From assembly GCA_023445445.1 (NCBI GenBank), contig JAEXLD010000132.1:1-49918 (forward strand): 49,918 nt of DNA, written 5' to 3'. This document shows, in pieces, positions 8,209 to 16,904 of the stretch (within the stretch, counting starts at the first letter, position 1; each line of letters starts with the position of its first letter). Source of the DNA: Bacillota bacterium (GTDB lineage Bacteria; Bacillota; Clostridia; Clostridiales; Clostridiaceae). The notes beneath the pieces were generated by a model. It was given only the letters and a program-made list of their open reading frames with translations, had not been told where the DNA came from and searched no databases. Position numbers and translations under genes: made by a program.

Positions 8209-8715
8209 TTAAGCCATTGCTTGAATTGCAAATGGGATACCATAAGATATAATGGTCATTATTGTTGTTGCTATAAGTATTCCTACCAAAATTGATAGGG
8301 ATGCTTTTTTAACATCAATTCCTAGTAATGCTGCTATAAGAGCTCCAGTCCATGCTCCTGTTCCTGGCAATGGTATTCCTACAAATAATGCCAGTCCCCA
8401 AAACTCATATTTTTTAATTTGGTCACTTTTAGCCATTGATTTTTGTTCTAGCTTTTCAACTAAAGGTCTAAATAATTTAGTTTTTTTCATATAATTAAAT
8501 ATTGGGGTTATAAAAAACAAAATAAACGGAATAGGAACTATATTTCCTATAATACATATAATTATTGCTTGCCCTACTCCAATACCTAGTAATGAGGCTG
8601 CAATTAAGCCTCCTCTTAGTTCTAAAATTGGTACCATTGATATTATAAATGCTATAGCTTCCTTTGGCATAAAGCTTAACGTATTAGTAAACCAATGAAT
8701 TAACGAATCTACCAT
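8209..8715 (-). CDS. Small multi-drug export family membrane protein (COG2426)
   Basis: 168-residue integral membrane protein with about four to five hydrophobic segments. MVPILELRGG near residue 30 and GIPLPGTGAWTGALIAALLG near 115-135 are typical of the family usually annotated small multi-drug export protein; the substrate is not established. GAGGAG precedes the ATG. It stands alone, converging with mtnN. Confidence 0.75.
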   Translation of the reverse strand: MVDSLIHWFTNTLSFMPKEAIAFIISMVPILELRGGLIAASLLGIGVGQAIIICIIGNIVPIPFILFFITPIFNYMKKTKLFRPLVEKLEQKSMAKSDQIKKYEFWGLALFVGIPLPGTGAWTGALIAALLGIDVKKASLSILVGILIATTIMTIISYGIPFAIQAMA

Positions 8716-8877
8716 AATTTACTCCTCATAATGTATATTTCTTTATTCTCTATAAAAATATAACTTTTTATACATATATAAGATTATATAATAAGAATAT
8801 ATTATTCAAGAACTTTTTTCTTAATTTTTATAAAAACCCTATATTATTATAATTTTTATACTTGTATTTACTAATAT

Positions 8878-8914
8878 TTAAAAAAAAGAAACTCTAATTA
8901 ACAGAGTTTCTTTT
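8878..8914 (-). terminator. Terminator of the serine-type operon
   Basis: 12-bp perfect stem AAAAGAAACTCT / AGAGTTTCTTTT with a 7-base loop, then a U-run on the minus strand, 27 bases past the DUF1015 stop. Confidence 0.85.
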
Positions 8915-8941
8915 AAATTTTATATATTCTATCATTTAAGA

Positions 8942-10177
8942 TTAAAACTTATGAACAAATATTCCACTTCTAGGCTTTGGTTCGAACCAAGTTGATTTTG
9001 GTGGCATAATTTCTCCACTATCTGCAATTGCCATAATATCTTCTGTAGTTGTTGGATACATTGAAAAACTTACTTTCATATCTGTATTAGCTCTTCTTTC
9101 AAGCTCCTTTAAGCCTCTTATTCCTCCAATAAACTTAATCCTCTTTGACTTTCTAGGATCATTTACTCCAAGAATTGGCCTTAATAAACTATTTTGAAGT
9201 ATTGATACATCCAATCTATCTACAGGATCTTCTGGATTAAATATTCCTTCTTTAGCTTTTAGCAAATACCACTGATGATCTATATACATTCCAAAAGTGT
9301 GCTTTTCAGATGGTTTAACTCTTTCACTGCTTTCACTAACTTCAAATTTTTCTTTTACTTTTTCTAAGAATTCTTCTTTAGATAATCCATTTAAGTCTTT
9401 AACAGTTCTATTATAATCTAAAACCTCTAATTCGCTATCTGGATATGATATAGATAAAAAGAAATTAAACTCCTCTTCTCCAGTATAATTCTCTTTTTCT
9501 GCTCTTTTTATATGGCCAACCTTAACAGCTGAAGCTGATCTATGATGTCCATCTGCAATATATAAATATTTAACTGATTTAAATAATTCCTGTAACTTAT
9601 TTACTGTATCCTCATCATCTATAATCCAAACAGTATGTGCTACCCCATCATCTGCTATAAAATCATATAGAGGTTCTTTAGTAATCCACTCATTTACTAT
9701 CTTTGAAATTCTCTTATCCTCTCTATAAGTTAAGAAAATTGGACCAGTATGAGCTTCACACTTATATACATGATTAATCCTATCAATTTCTTTTTCTTCT
9801 CTTGTTAATTCATGCTTTTTAATTATATTATTAGTATAATCATCTATTGATGCACAAGCTACAAGTCCAGTTTGGCTTCTTCCCTTCATAACTTGTCTAT
9901 AAATATAATAATTAGGTTTATCATCTTCTAAATATAATCCTTCATTAATCATTTTATCAAGGTTATCCTTTGCCTTTTCATAAACCTTATCATCATATAC
10001 ATCTACATCCTTAGACAAATCTATCTCTGCTTTATCTACATGCAAAAATGAATATGGATTATCCTTTACCATATCTCTAGCTTCATCACTATCCATTACA
10101 TCATAAGGTAATGCTGCTATTTTATCCACAAGTTCATTTATAGGCCTTATAGCCTTAAAAGGTCTAATTATTGCCAT
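8942..10177 (-). CDS. DUF1015 family protein in a serine biosynthesis operon
   Basis: 411 residues. It belongs to the DUF1015 family, judged from the start IRPFKAIRPINE, LPYDVMDSDEAR near 24-35, and the conserved YIADGHHRSASAV. Biochemical role unproven. It is last in a same-strand set with serA (21 bases upstream) and a class V aminotransferase, which suggests work on serine or phosphoserine; no phosphoserine phosphatase gene is visible here. The DGHHR motif resembles the DGxHR element of ParB/sulfiredoxin-like enzymes, a superfamily that includes free-serine kinases; that link is my inference. GAGGAG lies before the ATG. Confidence 0.85.
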   Translation of the reverse strand: MAIIRPFKAIRPINELVDKIAALPYDVMDSDEARDMVKDNPYSFLHVDKAEIDLSKDVDVYDDKVYEKAKDNLDKMINEGLYLEDDKPNYYIYRQVMKGRSQTGLVACASIDDYTNNIIKKHELTREEKEIDRINHVYKCEAHTGPIFLTYREDKRISKIVNEWITKEPLYDFIADDGVAHTVWIIDDEDTVNKLQELFKSVKYLYIADGHHRSASAVKVGHIKRAEKENYTGEEEFNFFLSISYPDSELEVLDYNRTVKDLNGLSKEEFLEKVKEKFEVSESSERVKPSEKHTFGMYIDHQWYLLKAKEGIFNPEDPVDRLDVSILQNSLLRPILGVNDPRKSKRIKFIGGIRGLKELERRANTDMKVSFSMYPTTTEDIMAIADSGEIMPPKSTWFEPKPRSGIFVHKF

Positions 10178-10198
10178 AATACTCCTCCTATATTCATC

Positions 10199-11104
10199 CT
10201 ATTTAAAGAACTCCTTAATAATTGAAACCACTTCGTCTCCAATTCTTTCTTGTGCCTCTAATGTTGCTGCACCAATGTGAGGTGTACAGCTAACTCTTGG
10301 ATGATTAACTAATGCCTCATTAGTATTTGGTTCTACTGCAAACACATCAATTCCCGCCCCTGCAATTTTGCCACTATCTAGTGCTTCTAATAAAGCTTCT
10401 TCATCTACTACATTTCCTCTTGCACAATTTACTAAATATGATCCATCCTTCATTAATTCTAACTCTTCTTTTCCTATTAATGAGCCAACCTTCTTATCAT
10501 ATGGTACATGAAGAGAAAGGAAATCAGAAACTTTTAGCAGGTCTTTTAAGTCTAAGAATTCATATTCTAAGCCTTCTACCTTCCCGAAAACATCATTATA
10601 TACTACTTTCATTCCTAAAGCTGTAGCCTTAGTAGCTAAAGACCTTCCTATTCTCCCCATACCTACTATTCCTAAAGTTTTTCCACTTAATTCAACACCC
10701 TCATACTTCTTCTTATTCCATTCACCATTTCTCATAGTGTAATTAGAAGTTCCAACAAATCTTGCAACTGCAAACATGTGAGCTAGTGCAAGCTCTGCAA
10801 CTGAGTCTGAACTAGAATTTGGAGTATTTCTCACAGCTACTCCACATTCATTTGCTGCTATTAAATCTATATTATCTATTCCAACACCAGCTCTAATTAT
10901 TAGTTTTAATTTTCCACCTTTGGCAGCCTCTAAAACTTCTCTAGTAACTTTAGTCGCTGATCTTATAACTAAAGCATCATAGTTCTTAAGAGCTTCTCCT
11001 AATACTTCCTTGTTATAATGTTTATCCACAACTTCAAATCCTAAAATTGCAAGTTTATTTATTGCTTTTTCTTGTAACCCATCACTAATTAGTACCTTTG
11101 TCAT
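10199..11104 (-). CDS. serA: D-3-phosphoglycerate dehydrogenase, short form without ACT domain
   Basis: 301-residue D-2-hydroxyacid dehydrogenase, expected to oxidise 3-phosphoglycerate to 3-phosphohydroxypyruvate with NAD. The Rossmann motif GKTLGIVGMGRIGRSLA lies near 143-159; NCARGNVVDE carries the catalytic Arg, and TPHIGAATLEA the catalytic His. The ACT/ASB regulatory tail of long SerA is absent, so classical serine feedback through that domain is not expected. Neighbouring aminotransferase and DUF1015 genes support a serine pathway; other 2-hydroxyacid substrates cannot be excluded from sequence alone. Confidence 0.88.
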   Translation of the reverse strand: MTKVLISDGLQEKAINKLAILGFEVVDKHYNKEVLGEALKNYDALVIRSATKVTREVLEAAKGGKLKLIIRAGVGIDNIDLIAANECGVAVRNTPNSSSDSVAELALAHMFAVARFVGTSNYTMRNGEWNKKKYEGVELSGKTLGIVGMGRIGRSLATKATALGMKVVYNDVFGKVEGLEYEFLDLKDLLKVSDFLSLHVPYDKKVGSLIGKEELELMKDGSYLVNCARGNVVDEEALLEALDSGKIAGAGIDVFAVEPNTNEALVNHPRVSCTPHIGAATLEAQERIGDEVVSIIKEFFK

Positions 11105-11114
11105 TTTTATACCC

Positions 11115-11275
11115 CCTAAAGTAAATGTAAAATTAATAATGAAGAATGTAAAATTAAAGAAGAAACTCCTTCAGGAGTTTCTAATTTTATATACTTTCAG
11201 TACTATAAATTACATAAGTAATTCTTCATTTTAAATTTGCTGTTATAACAGCTCATTTTATATTTACATCGTATT
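11115..11275. repeat. Nested-hairpin repeat, copy C (diverged)
   Basis: Between serA and the aminotransferase gene, inside the operon. It shares AATGTAAAATTAAAGAAGAA, GAAACTCC-TTCA-GGAGTTTC and a terminal GCTGTTATAACAGC with copy A; the middle hairpin has decayed. Confidence 0.75.
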
Positions 11276-11311
11276 TAATTATTTATACTTATTGCTTAAA
11301 TTATTTTAAGT

Positions 11312-12388
11312 TTATTCTAAACCTAAAATATCATTTATATTGCTTAAAAGTTCTTGAATATCTTCCATTTGACAATCTGCCATATGGGCTATTCTAAAAG
11401 TCTTGTCCTTTAAGCTTCCATATCCATTAGATATTTGGAATCCCCTATTGCCTAATTCCTTATTTAAGGCTGAAACATCTATACCTCTACTATTTTTAAC
11501 TGTTGTTAAGGTATTAGATAAATAATTTTCATCTGGAAATAATTCGAAGTATTTCTTTGCCCACTCCCTGACTACCTTCGCCATTTCTAAATGTCTTGCA
11601 AATCTATTTTCTAAACCTTCTTTATTTAGTATATAGTCTAGTTGATAGTCAAGAGCATACATATGTGGTATTGATGGTGTTGAAGGATATTGATAGTCCT
11701 TCTTTTGAATATATTTATATAAAGCTAAAAGATCTAAATAAAAACCTCTATTAGGTACCTTTTCAGCTCTTTCTTTAGCTTTGTTAGAAAATGTACATAC
11801 TGCTAGTCCAGGAGGCAATCCTAATGCCTTTTGGCTAGATGTTATACATACATCAATCCCCCATTTATCTACTTCTATTTTAGTACCAGCTGCTGAACTT
11901 ACAGTATCTACTATAAAGACCACATCTGGATATTTCTTAACCACTTCTCCAATTTCAGCAATTGGATTCATAATCCCAGTAGATGTTTCATTATGTGTAA
12001 CTGCAACTAAATCATACTTTCCTGTTGCAAGTTCTTTATCAACCATTTCAGGTGTAATAGCTTTTCCCATTTCTACTTCAAATATATCTGCAGGAACGTT
12101 ATTGGTAGTAGCCATTTCATACCATCTCTTTCCAAATGCCCCAACGGAAAATACAGCAGCCCTCTTTGCTGTACACGATCTTATGGCTCCTTCCATAAGT
12201 CCACTACCAGAAGTAGTTGACAGAAGTATTTCACTTTCTGTGAAAAATAACTTTCTTAAATTATCACTGATTCTTCTTTGAATCGCAGAAGCTTCTTTGC
12301 TTCTGTGTCCAATCATAGGCTTAGCCATTTGATCTAATACATCTTGCCTTACCTCAACTGGACCTGGAATAAATAGCTTTTTATGCAT
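11312..12388 (-). CDS. Class V aminotransferase, phosphoserine/alanine-glyoxylate type
   Basis: 358-residue PLP enzyme of the alanine-glyoxylate/serine-pyruvate aminotransferase family. LFIPGPVEVRQDVL at the start, GHRSKEA near 30, and SSQKALGLPPG with the PLP lysine are diagnostic. Because serA lies just downstream in the same direction, its likely job is transamination of 3-phosphohydroxypyruvate to phosphoserine, the role of SerC; this is inferred from context. The start is the ATG at 12388, with GGGGGAG six bases upstream; the ATG at 12403 has no ribosome site. A repeat element of about 160 bases separates it from serA. Confidence 0.85.
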   Translation of the reverse strand: MHKKLFIPGPVEVRQDVLDQMAKPMIGHRSKEASAIQRRISDNLRKLFFTESEILLSTTSGSGLMEGAIRSCTAKRAAVFSVGAFGKRWYEMATTNNVPADIFEVEMGKAITPEMVDKELATGKYDLVAVTHNETSTGIMNPIAEIGEVVKKYPDVVFIVDTVSSAAGTKIEVDKWGIDVCITSSQKALGLPPGLAVCTFSNKAKERAEKVPNRGFYLDLLALYKYIQKKDYQYPSTPSIPHMYALDYQLDYILNKEGLENRFARHLEMAKVVREWAKKYFELFPDENYLSNTLTTVKNSRGIDVSALNKELGNRGFQISNGYGSLKDKTFRIAHMADCQMEDIQELLSNINDILGLE

Positions 12389-12448
12389 TTCCTTCTCCCC
12401 CATTATAAAATTTTTTATTTATTTTCTTATTGCTTATTTTTATTGTTA

Positions 12449-12477
12449 ATTTTACTACTTTTCAATAGAATTAACAA
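12449..12477 (-). promoter_or_regulatory. Promoter of the serine-type operon
   Basis: Minus strand TTGTTA (12477-12472), 17-base spacer, TAAAAT (12454-12449), about 55 bases before the start codon. I see no T-box or riboswitch in the leader. Confidence 0.6.
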
Positions 12478-12586
12478 CTATTTTATTAAATATTTAGAAT
12501 ATTCTTTACTACTCTTGTATTATTACCATAAATTTTATTTTGTTAAATGAAAATATAACTTTTTATTATCATTTTATGCATCTATT

Positions 12587-13036
12587 CTATATTTGCTCAT
12601 TATTATTTTCCTTTAATAAATCTCTAATTTCCATTAATAACTCTTGTTCTACTGTTAATTTAGGTTCCTTTTCTTCAACCTCTTCTACAACTTCTTCTTC
12701 TTTCTTTCTGTTTAACATTGTAATTACTTTAACAAATACAAATATTGATAAAGCTATTATTAAGAAATCTACTACATTTTGAATAAATGCTCCATAGTTT
12801 AATGTAACTGCCGGAATCTCATCACCTACTCCTGGCTTTAATACGTAAACTAAATCTTTAAAATCAACCCCTCCTGTTATAGCTCCAATTGGTGGCATTA
12901 TTATATCATTTACTAAAGATGATACTATTTTATTGAAAGCTCCCCCAATAATGACACCAATAGCTAAATCTAATACATTTCCTTTTAGTGCAAACTCTTT
13001 AAATTCCGTTAAAAATTTTTTTCCTTTATTAGTCAT
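12587..13036 (-). CDS. mscL: Large-conductance mechanosensitive channel
   Basis: 149 residues, normal for MscL: a homopentameric membrane channel that opens under osmotic downshock. The N-terminal amphipathic helix is followed by GNVLDLAIGVIIGGAFNKIV (TM1), a periplasmic loop, and TM2 near 80-100 (NVVDFLIIALSIFVFV). An acidic cytoplasmic tail rich in E/V leads to a final helix ELLMEIRDLLKEN. The small Cys-rich gene ends 16 bases upstream of the start on the same strand. Confidence 0.95.
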   Translation of the reverse strand: MTNKGKKFLTEFKEFALKGNVLDLAIGVIIGGAFNKIVSSLVNDIIMPPIGAITGGVDFKDLVYVLKPGVGDEIPAVTLNYGAFIQNVVDFLIIALSIFVFVKVITMLNRKKEEEVVEEVEEKEPKLTVEQELLMEIRDLLKENNNEQI

Positions 13037-13052
13037 ATTCTATTCCTCCAAT

Positions 13053-13220
13053 CTATTCTTCAAATGTTAATATTGATTCTGTTTCCCTACAATATTTAAC
13101 ACATATACATTGCCCTAAATGCCTTGGACACTTATAACATAAACATCCTTTATCATCTCCATTGCAAGTTTTCTTATATTCAGGACAGTAGCTACAATTT
13201 ATTCCATTTCCTGCTGGCAC
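13053..13220 (-). CDS. Small Cys-rich protein, 55 residues
   Basis: A GTG-started frame with a strong ribosome site (AAAGGAG, 8 bases before the GTG). The product begins MPAGNGINCSYCPEYKKT and has nine cysteines (9, 12, 19, 26, 28, 31, 38, 40, 44) arranged as CxxC and CxC pairs, which suggests zinc or an iron-sulfur cluster. No signal peptide. It ends 16 bases before mscL and is probably cotranscribed. I do not recognise a named family. The strong ribosome site, GTG start and regular Cys spacing argue that it is real. Confidence 0.75.
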   Translation of the reverse strand: MPAGNGINCSYCPEYKKTCNGDDKGCLCYKCPRHLGQCICVKYCRETESILTFEE

Positions 13221-13432
13221 TTCATCATCTCCTTTATATGCTTATATATAAATATTTTATCATATAATTTTTAAAATAGTAGTAACCTCTTTATTTAACC
13301 CTCATATATTAGTCTTATAAGAAGCTTTTCACTCATTAATTTTTAAAAACTTCTAACTCCCATCTATATAAACTTTAGGGAACTATTTGTTCCCTCTCTC
13401 GTGCAAAAAAGGAGACTTATTAAACTACTCCA
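13221..13432. other. Intergenic stretch with no gene
   Basis: AT-rich. The only notable structure is a small inverted repeat AGGGAAC-TATTT-GTTCCCT (about 13376-13394). Any promoter for the Cys-rich gene and mscL should lie here, but I cannot place it with confidence. Confidence 0.4.
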
Positions 13433-13485
13433 CAAATAAAAGGTGAAATCTCTTATTGCCTAAGCAATTAATGATATTTCACCTT
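13433..13485 (-). terminator. Terminator after bofA
   Basis: Minus-strand stem AAGGTGAAAT / ATTTCACCTT with a second inner hairpin (ATTGC/GCAAT), followed by TTTATTT. It ends the dnaX-to-bofA run. Confidence 0.75.
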
Positions 13486-13516
13486 ACTTTTTGTAAAATT
13501 ATAAATTTATCTTAAC

Positions 13517-13765
13517 CTAAAAAAACATTTGAAATATTACTAAAAATATAACTCCTGGTACTCCTAAGAATCCTGCTATTAAGGCTGTAACCCAGTTAAT
13601 TGCTATAGCAAATCCTAAATAAGCTCCTAGTAAATTAGTTAAATATAGTAACACTATACCTATTACACCATTTATTAATATTTTAAGTGGCCACTTTAAA
13701 ACCTTAATTAATAAATAAAGTAACACTAGTCCAATTAAACCATATAATATTAAATTTATATCCAT
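13517..13765 (-). CDS. bofA: Pro-sigma-K processing inhibitor BofA family
   Basis: 82-residue membrane protein with two or three hydrophobic helices. In Bacillus, BofA holds the SpoIVFB protease inactive in the forespore membrane until sigma-K is needed. LKILINGVIGIVLLYLTNLL and the C-terminal INWVTALIAGFLGVPGVIFL are family hallmarks. The start is the ATG at 13765, with GGAGGGG six bases upstream. Its position after yaaL is conserved and marks a spore former. Confidence 0.88.
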   Translation of the reverse strand: MDINLILYGLIGLVLLYLLIKVLKWPLKILINGVIGIVLLYLTNLLGAYLGFAIAINWVTALIAGFLGVPGVIFLVIFQMFF

Positions 13766-13806
13766 ACAAATCCCCTCCACTTAATAATATTATTGTTTTA
13801 ACTCTA

Positions 13807-14064
13807 TTATTCTATTCTTTTTAACCCTCTTTTTTTAGCTATCCCTATTAAATAATCAAATCTTGTTCTAGCTACATCTTCTTCATGAATTGCTAGTTCT
13901 ATTAATTTAGGATCACTTACTGAATTAAATAAAAGCCTAGCCACTTCCATTTCCTTTATGGTTTCTTGAATATCATTTAATATAGCTACTTCCTCTTCAG
14001 TATAATCCTTTTTCTTTTTATCTTCACTTTTAAATAAAAATTCTAAAATTATATTCTTATTCAT
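13807..14064 (-). CDS. yaaL: YaaL family protein (DUF2508)
   Basis: 85-residue, charged, mostly helical small protein found between recR and bofA in many spore formers. Function unknown. Here the segment EEVAILNDIQETIKEMEVAR and the C-terminal FDYLIGIAKKRG fit the family. Usually it follows recR directly; here the cls gene lies between them. Confidence 0.75.
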   Translation of the reverse strand: MNKNIILEFLFKSEDKKKKDYTEEEVAILNDIQETIKEMEVARLLFNSVSDPKLIELAIHEEDVARTRFDYLIGIAKKRGLKRIE

Positions 14065-14153
14065 TTAGACTCCTCCCAAATAATTACTATTAAAGTAATG
14101 TCCATACTTTTATAAAATTATTCAGATTGAGTATAAAATTCATTTAATATGTT

Positions 14154-15689
14154 TTACATTAAAGGTGCAAATACCCTTAATATAGATGTTATAAATCTAT
14201 TAGCCCATTTTACTTTATGACAGTCCTCTAATGATATTCTTTGACAAAGCTTTAAAGTTTCAATAAAATCTTCTTTAATTTCCATAACAGATTTAGTTTT
14301 ATATAAAAGCACACCATTTTCAAAGTGTAAATAAAGACTTCTATAATCCATATTTATTGTACCTACAACCCCTATCTTATCATCAGATACAAAGGTTTTT
14401 GAGTGTATAAATCCTGGTGTATACTCATATATTTTCACACCTGCTTCTATTAATTGAGCATAATAAGCTCTAGTTACTAAGTGTACATACCACTTATCCT
14501 CTATATGTGGAGTTACTATAATTACATCAATTCCACTTTTAGCTGCTAATGTTAAAGCTATTACCAATTCATTATCAACTATTAAATATGGTGTATTTAT
14601 ATAAATATAATCCTTAGCTTTGTTTATAATATTTAAATAAACAAACTCACCAACATTTTCATTATCTAAAGGACTATCACCATAAGGCTGAACATAACCA
14701 TCACTTACAAATTCACCAACATAATTAACAGCTGGTCTATATTTTTCATAATCATTTTTTTCCCCACATGTAAATTCCCATGCTTGAAGAAACATTATAG
14801 TTAAATTCCAAACGGCTTCTCCCTTTAAAACTATAGAAGCATCCTTCCAATGTCCAAATCTCACTATTTCATTAATATATTCATCTGCTAAGTTTATTCC
14901 TCCAGTAAAGGCTGTGTGCCCATCTATAATAGTAATTTTTCTATGATCCCTGTTATTCATAATTACAGATAGAAACGGCACAAATGGATTAAAAACTAAG
15001 CACTTTATTCCCTTTTCTCTAAGCTTTTCATAATATTTATATGGAAGAGTTTGAAGGCATCCCATATCATCATAAATAATTCTAACATCCACACCTTCTT
15101 TTACTTTTTCTTCTAAGATTTCTAATATGCTATTCCACATAATGCCTTCTTGAATAATAAAGTATTCCATAAATATGTATTTCTTAGCTGTTTTTAATTC
15201 TTTCTTTAGTTCCTCAAAAAACTTTTCCCCAGGGGATAAATATTTCGTTATAGTATTTTTATATATAGGACTTTCTGCATAATCATTTAAGTATTTAGCT
15301 TGACTTGCAAAAGCCTTATCTTCATTTGTAATTTCTGCTATAACTTCTTTATCTTGAGGTAAAAACTTTGATGTTTCTTTATAAATATTAATCATTCTTT
15401 CCCTGAATTTTTTAGTTGTCCTTCTTGATCCAAAAATCAAATAGAATAATCCTCCAAAAACAGGAAGGAGAAGAACTGGTATTACCCAAGCTAATTTATA
15501 AGATGGATTGTCTTTTGTACTTAATATATAAATAACAGAAAATATGCTTATCCCAGTAAACAATACATATAAATATACAAAGGATTCAGATAGCCTCCAA
15601 ATGGTGAAGGTCAATATTCCTAACTGTATAATAATAAGTAATCCTACAATAACCATTCTACTAAATAAGAACTTTAATAATTTAGCCAT
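14154..15689 (-). CDS. cls: Cardiolipin synthase
   Basis: 511 residues. Two N-terminal transmembrane segments (about 10-30 and 35-55, with a third near 65-87), then two phospholipase D domains. HKD motif 1 is in NNRDHRKITIIDG, motif 2 in FIHSKTFVSDDKIG followed by GTINMDYRS. It condenses two phosphatidylglycerols to cardiolipin plus glycerol at the membrane. The start lies 13 bases after the recR stop, so it is probably translated from the same transcript. Its place between recR and yaaL interrupts a usually tight cluster. Confidence 0.93.
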   Translation of the reverse strand: MAKLLKFLFSRMVIVGLLIIIQLGILTFTIWRLSESFVYLYVLFTGISIFSVIYILSTKDNPSYKLAWVIPVLLLPVFGGLFYLIFGSRRTTKKFRERMINIYKETSKFLPQDKEVIAEITNEDKAFASQAKYLNDYAESPIYKNTITKYLSPGEKFFEELKKELKTAKKYIFMEYFIIQEGIMWNSILEILEEKVKEGVDVRIIYDDMGCLQTLPYKYYEKLREKGIKCLVFNPFVPFLSVIMNNRDHRKITIIDGHTAFTGGINLADEYINEIVRFGHWKDASIVLKGEAVWNLTIMFLQAWEFTCGEKNDYEKYRPAVNYVGEFVSDGYVQPYGDSPLDNENVGEFVYLNIINKAKDYIYINTPYLIVDNELVIALTLAAKSGIDVIIVTPHIEDKWYVHLVTRAYYAQLIEAGVKIYEYTPGFIHSKTFVSDDKIGVVGTINMDYRSLYLHFENGVLLYKTKSVMEIKEDFIETLKLCQRISLEDCHKVKWANRFITSILRVFAPLM

Positions 15690-15702
15690 ATATTCCCCTT
15701 TT

Positions 15703-16299
15703 TTAGATTTCTTTTCTTCCTTCTAGAGCCTTTGATAGAGTTACCTCATCAGCATATTCTAAATCTCCACCAACTGGGATACCTGATGCTATTCTAGTTA
15801 CTTTGATATTTAAAGGTTTTAAAATTCTTGATATATACATAGCAGTTGCTTCACCCTCAATATTTGGATTTGTTGCAAGAATTACTTCCTTAACATCTGC
15901 ACTCATTCTTGAAACTAACTCCCTTATTCTTATATCTTGAGGGCCTCTCCCTTGCATTGGTGAAAGATTACCATGTAAAACATGATAACTACCATTATAT
16001 TCTTTGACTTTCTCCATTGTCATTATATCCTTAGGCTGCTCAACTACACAAATTATATCTTTATCTCGACTAGGATTAGAACATATTGCACAAGGATCTG
16101 AATCTGTAAAGTTTCCACATATTGAACAATACTTTATAGTTCCTCTTGCTTTAACTAAAGCATCTGCAAATTCTCTAACTTCATCTTCAGGAAGATTTAA
16201 TACATGTAATGCTAATCTTTGAGCTGTTTTTTGCCCTATGCTAGGTAGCTTGGCAAATTCTTCAATAAGCTTCTCTATAGCAACTGGATAAAAATCCAT
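15703..16299 (-). CDS. recR: Recombination mediator RecR
   Basis: 198 residues, normal length. With RecO/RecF it loads RecA onto gapped DNA. A helix-hairpin-helix lies in LPSIGQKTAQRLALHVL (about 18-34), a four-Cys zinc finger in CSICGNFTDSDPCAIC, a Toprim domain (VVEQPKDIMTME, TNPNIEGEATA) and a C-terminal Walker-like IASGIPVGGDLEYAD. Part of dnaX-ebfC-recR. Confidence 0.96.
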   Translation of the reverse strand: MDFYPVAIEKLIEEFAKLPSIGQKTAQRLALHVLNLPEDEVREFADALVKARGTIKYCSICGNFTDSDPCAICSNPSRDKDIICVVEQPKDIMTMEKVKEYNGSYHVLHGNLSPMQGRGPQDIRIRELVSRMSADVKEVILATNPNIEGEATAMYISRILKPLNIKVTRIASGIPVGGDLEYADEVTLSKALEGRKEI

Positions 16300-16325
16300 A
16301 AAATCATCCTTTCTGTAAAATAATA

Positions 16326-16353
16326 CATAAAAAGGCGAAATTAAATTCGCCTT
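16326..16353 (-). terminator. Hairpin between ebfC and recR
   Basis: 8-bp stem AAGGCGAA / TTCGCCTT with loop ATTAAA and U-rich on the minus strand. It lies inside the ebfC-recR gap, so it may act as a partial terminator. Confidence 0.6.
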
Positions 16354-16365
16354 AGTTTAAATCTC

Positions 16366-16710
16366 TTAGAATAATCCTGGCATATTCATTCCGCCAGTTA
16401 ATTTTCCCATTTTGTTTGCACTTTCTTCTTCTGCTTTTCTTAATGCTTCATTTACAGCACTTAATACTAAGTCTTCTAACATTTCAACGTCATCTGGATC
16501 TACTACTTCTGGTTTTATATTAATAGAAACAACTTCTTTTTTTCCATTTGCCTTTACAACTACAGCTCCACCACCTACTGAAACCTCAAATTCTTTAGTT
16601 TCTAGGTCCTTTTGCATTTGCTCCATTTCCTTTTGAAGTTTTTGAGCTTGCTTCATTAGGTTATTCATGTTTCCTCCCCCAAATCCGCCTGGAAATCCTC
16701 CTCTTGCCAT
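16366..16710 (-). CDS. ebfC: YbaB/EbfC nucleoid-associated protein
   Basis: 114 residues. Small dimeric DNA-binding protein encoded between dnaX and recR in most bacteria. The Gly-rich start (RGGFPGGFGGGNMNNLMKQA) leads to a coiled helix rich in Q/E/K, then KEFEVSVGGGAVVVKANG and a C-terminal helix LVLSAVNEALRKAEEESANK. AGGAGG lies upstream of the ATG. Confidence 0.93.
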   Translation of the reverse strand: MARGGFPGGFGGGNMNNLMKQAQKLQKEMEQMQKDLETKEFEVSVGGGAVVVKANGKKEVVSINIKPEVVDPDDVEMLEDLVLSAVNEALRKAEEESANKMGKLTGGMNMPGLF

Positions 16711-16831
16711 AAAAACATCCTCCTTATATAAAAAATATATTCTCTATTATATAGTATTTTTCTTAATTTTACTATATTTAGGTTATAATAATTACATTTT
16801 TATTATTGTTATTTATTCTATTATTAATGTA

Positions 16832-16896
16832 ACAACGCTTCCTATTGTCAGCGTTGTAAGTTCGAATTACTAAATTAAAATTTAGATTCTCACTTA
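16832..16896 (-). repeat. rRNA-leader repeat, copy 2 (isolated)
   Basis: 64 of 65 bases match 1-65 in the same orientation. Homology stops at both ends, with no rRNA promoter or rRNA gene next to it. It lies eight bases past the dnaX stop, ahead of ebfC. Confidence 0.85.
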
Positions 16897-16904
16897 TGTA
16901 GACA

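Noticed and set aside
11115..11275. Repeats considered as a CRISPR array
   Set aside because: Copies are single, kilobases apart and internally palindromic, without regular spacers or cas genes.
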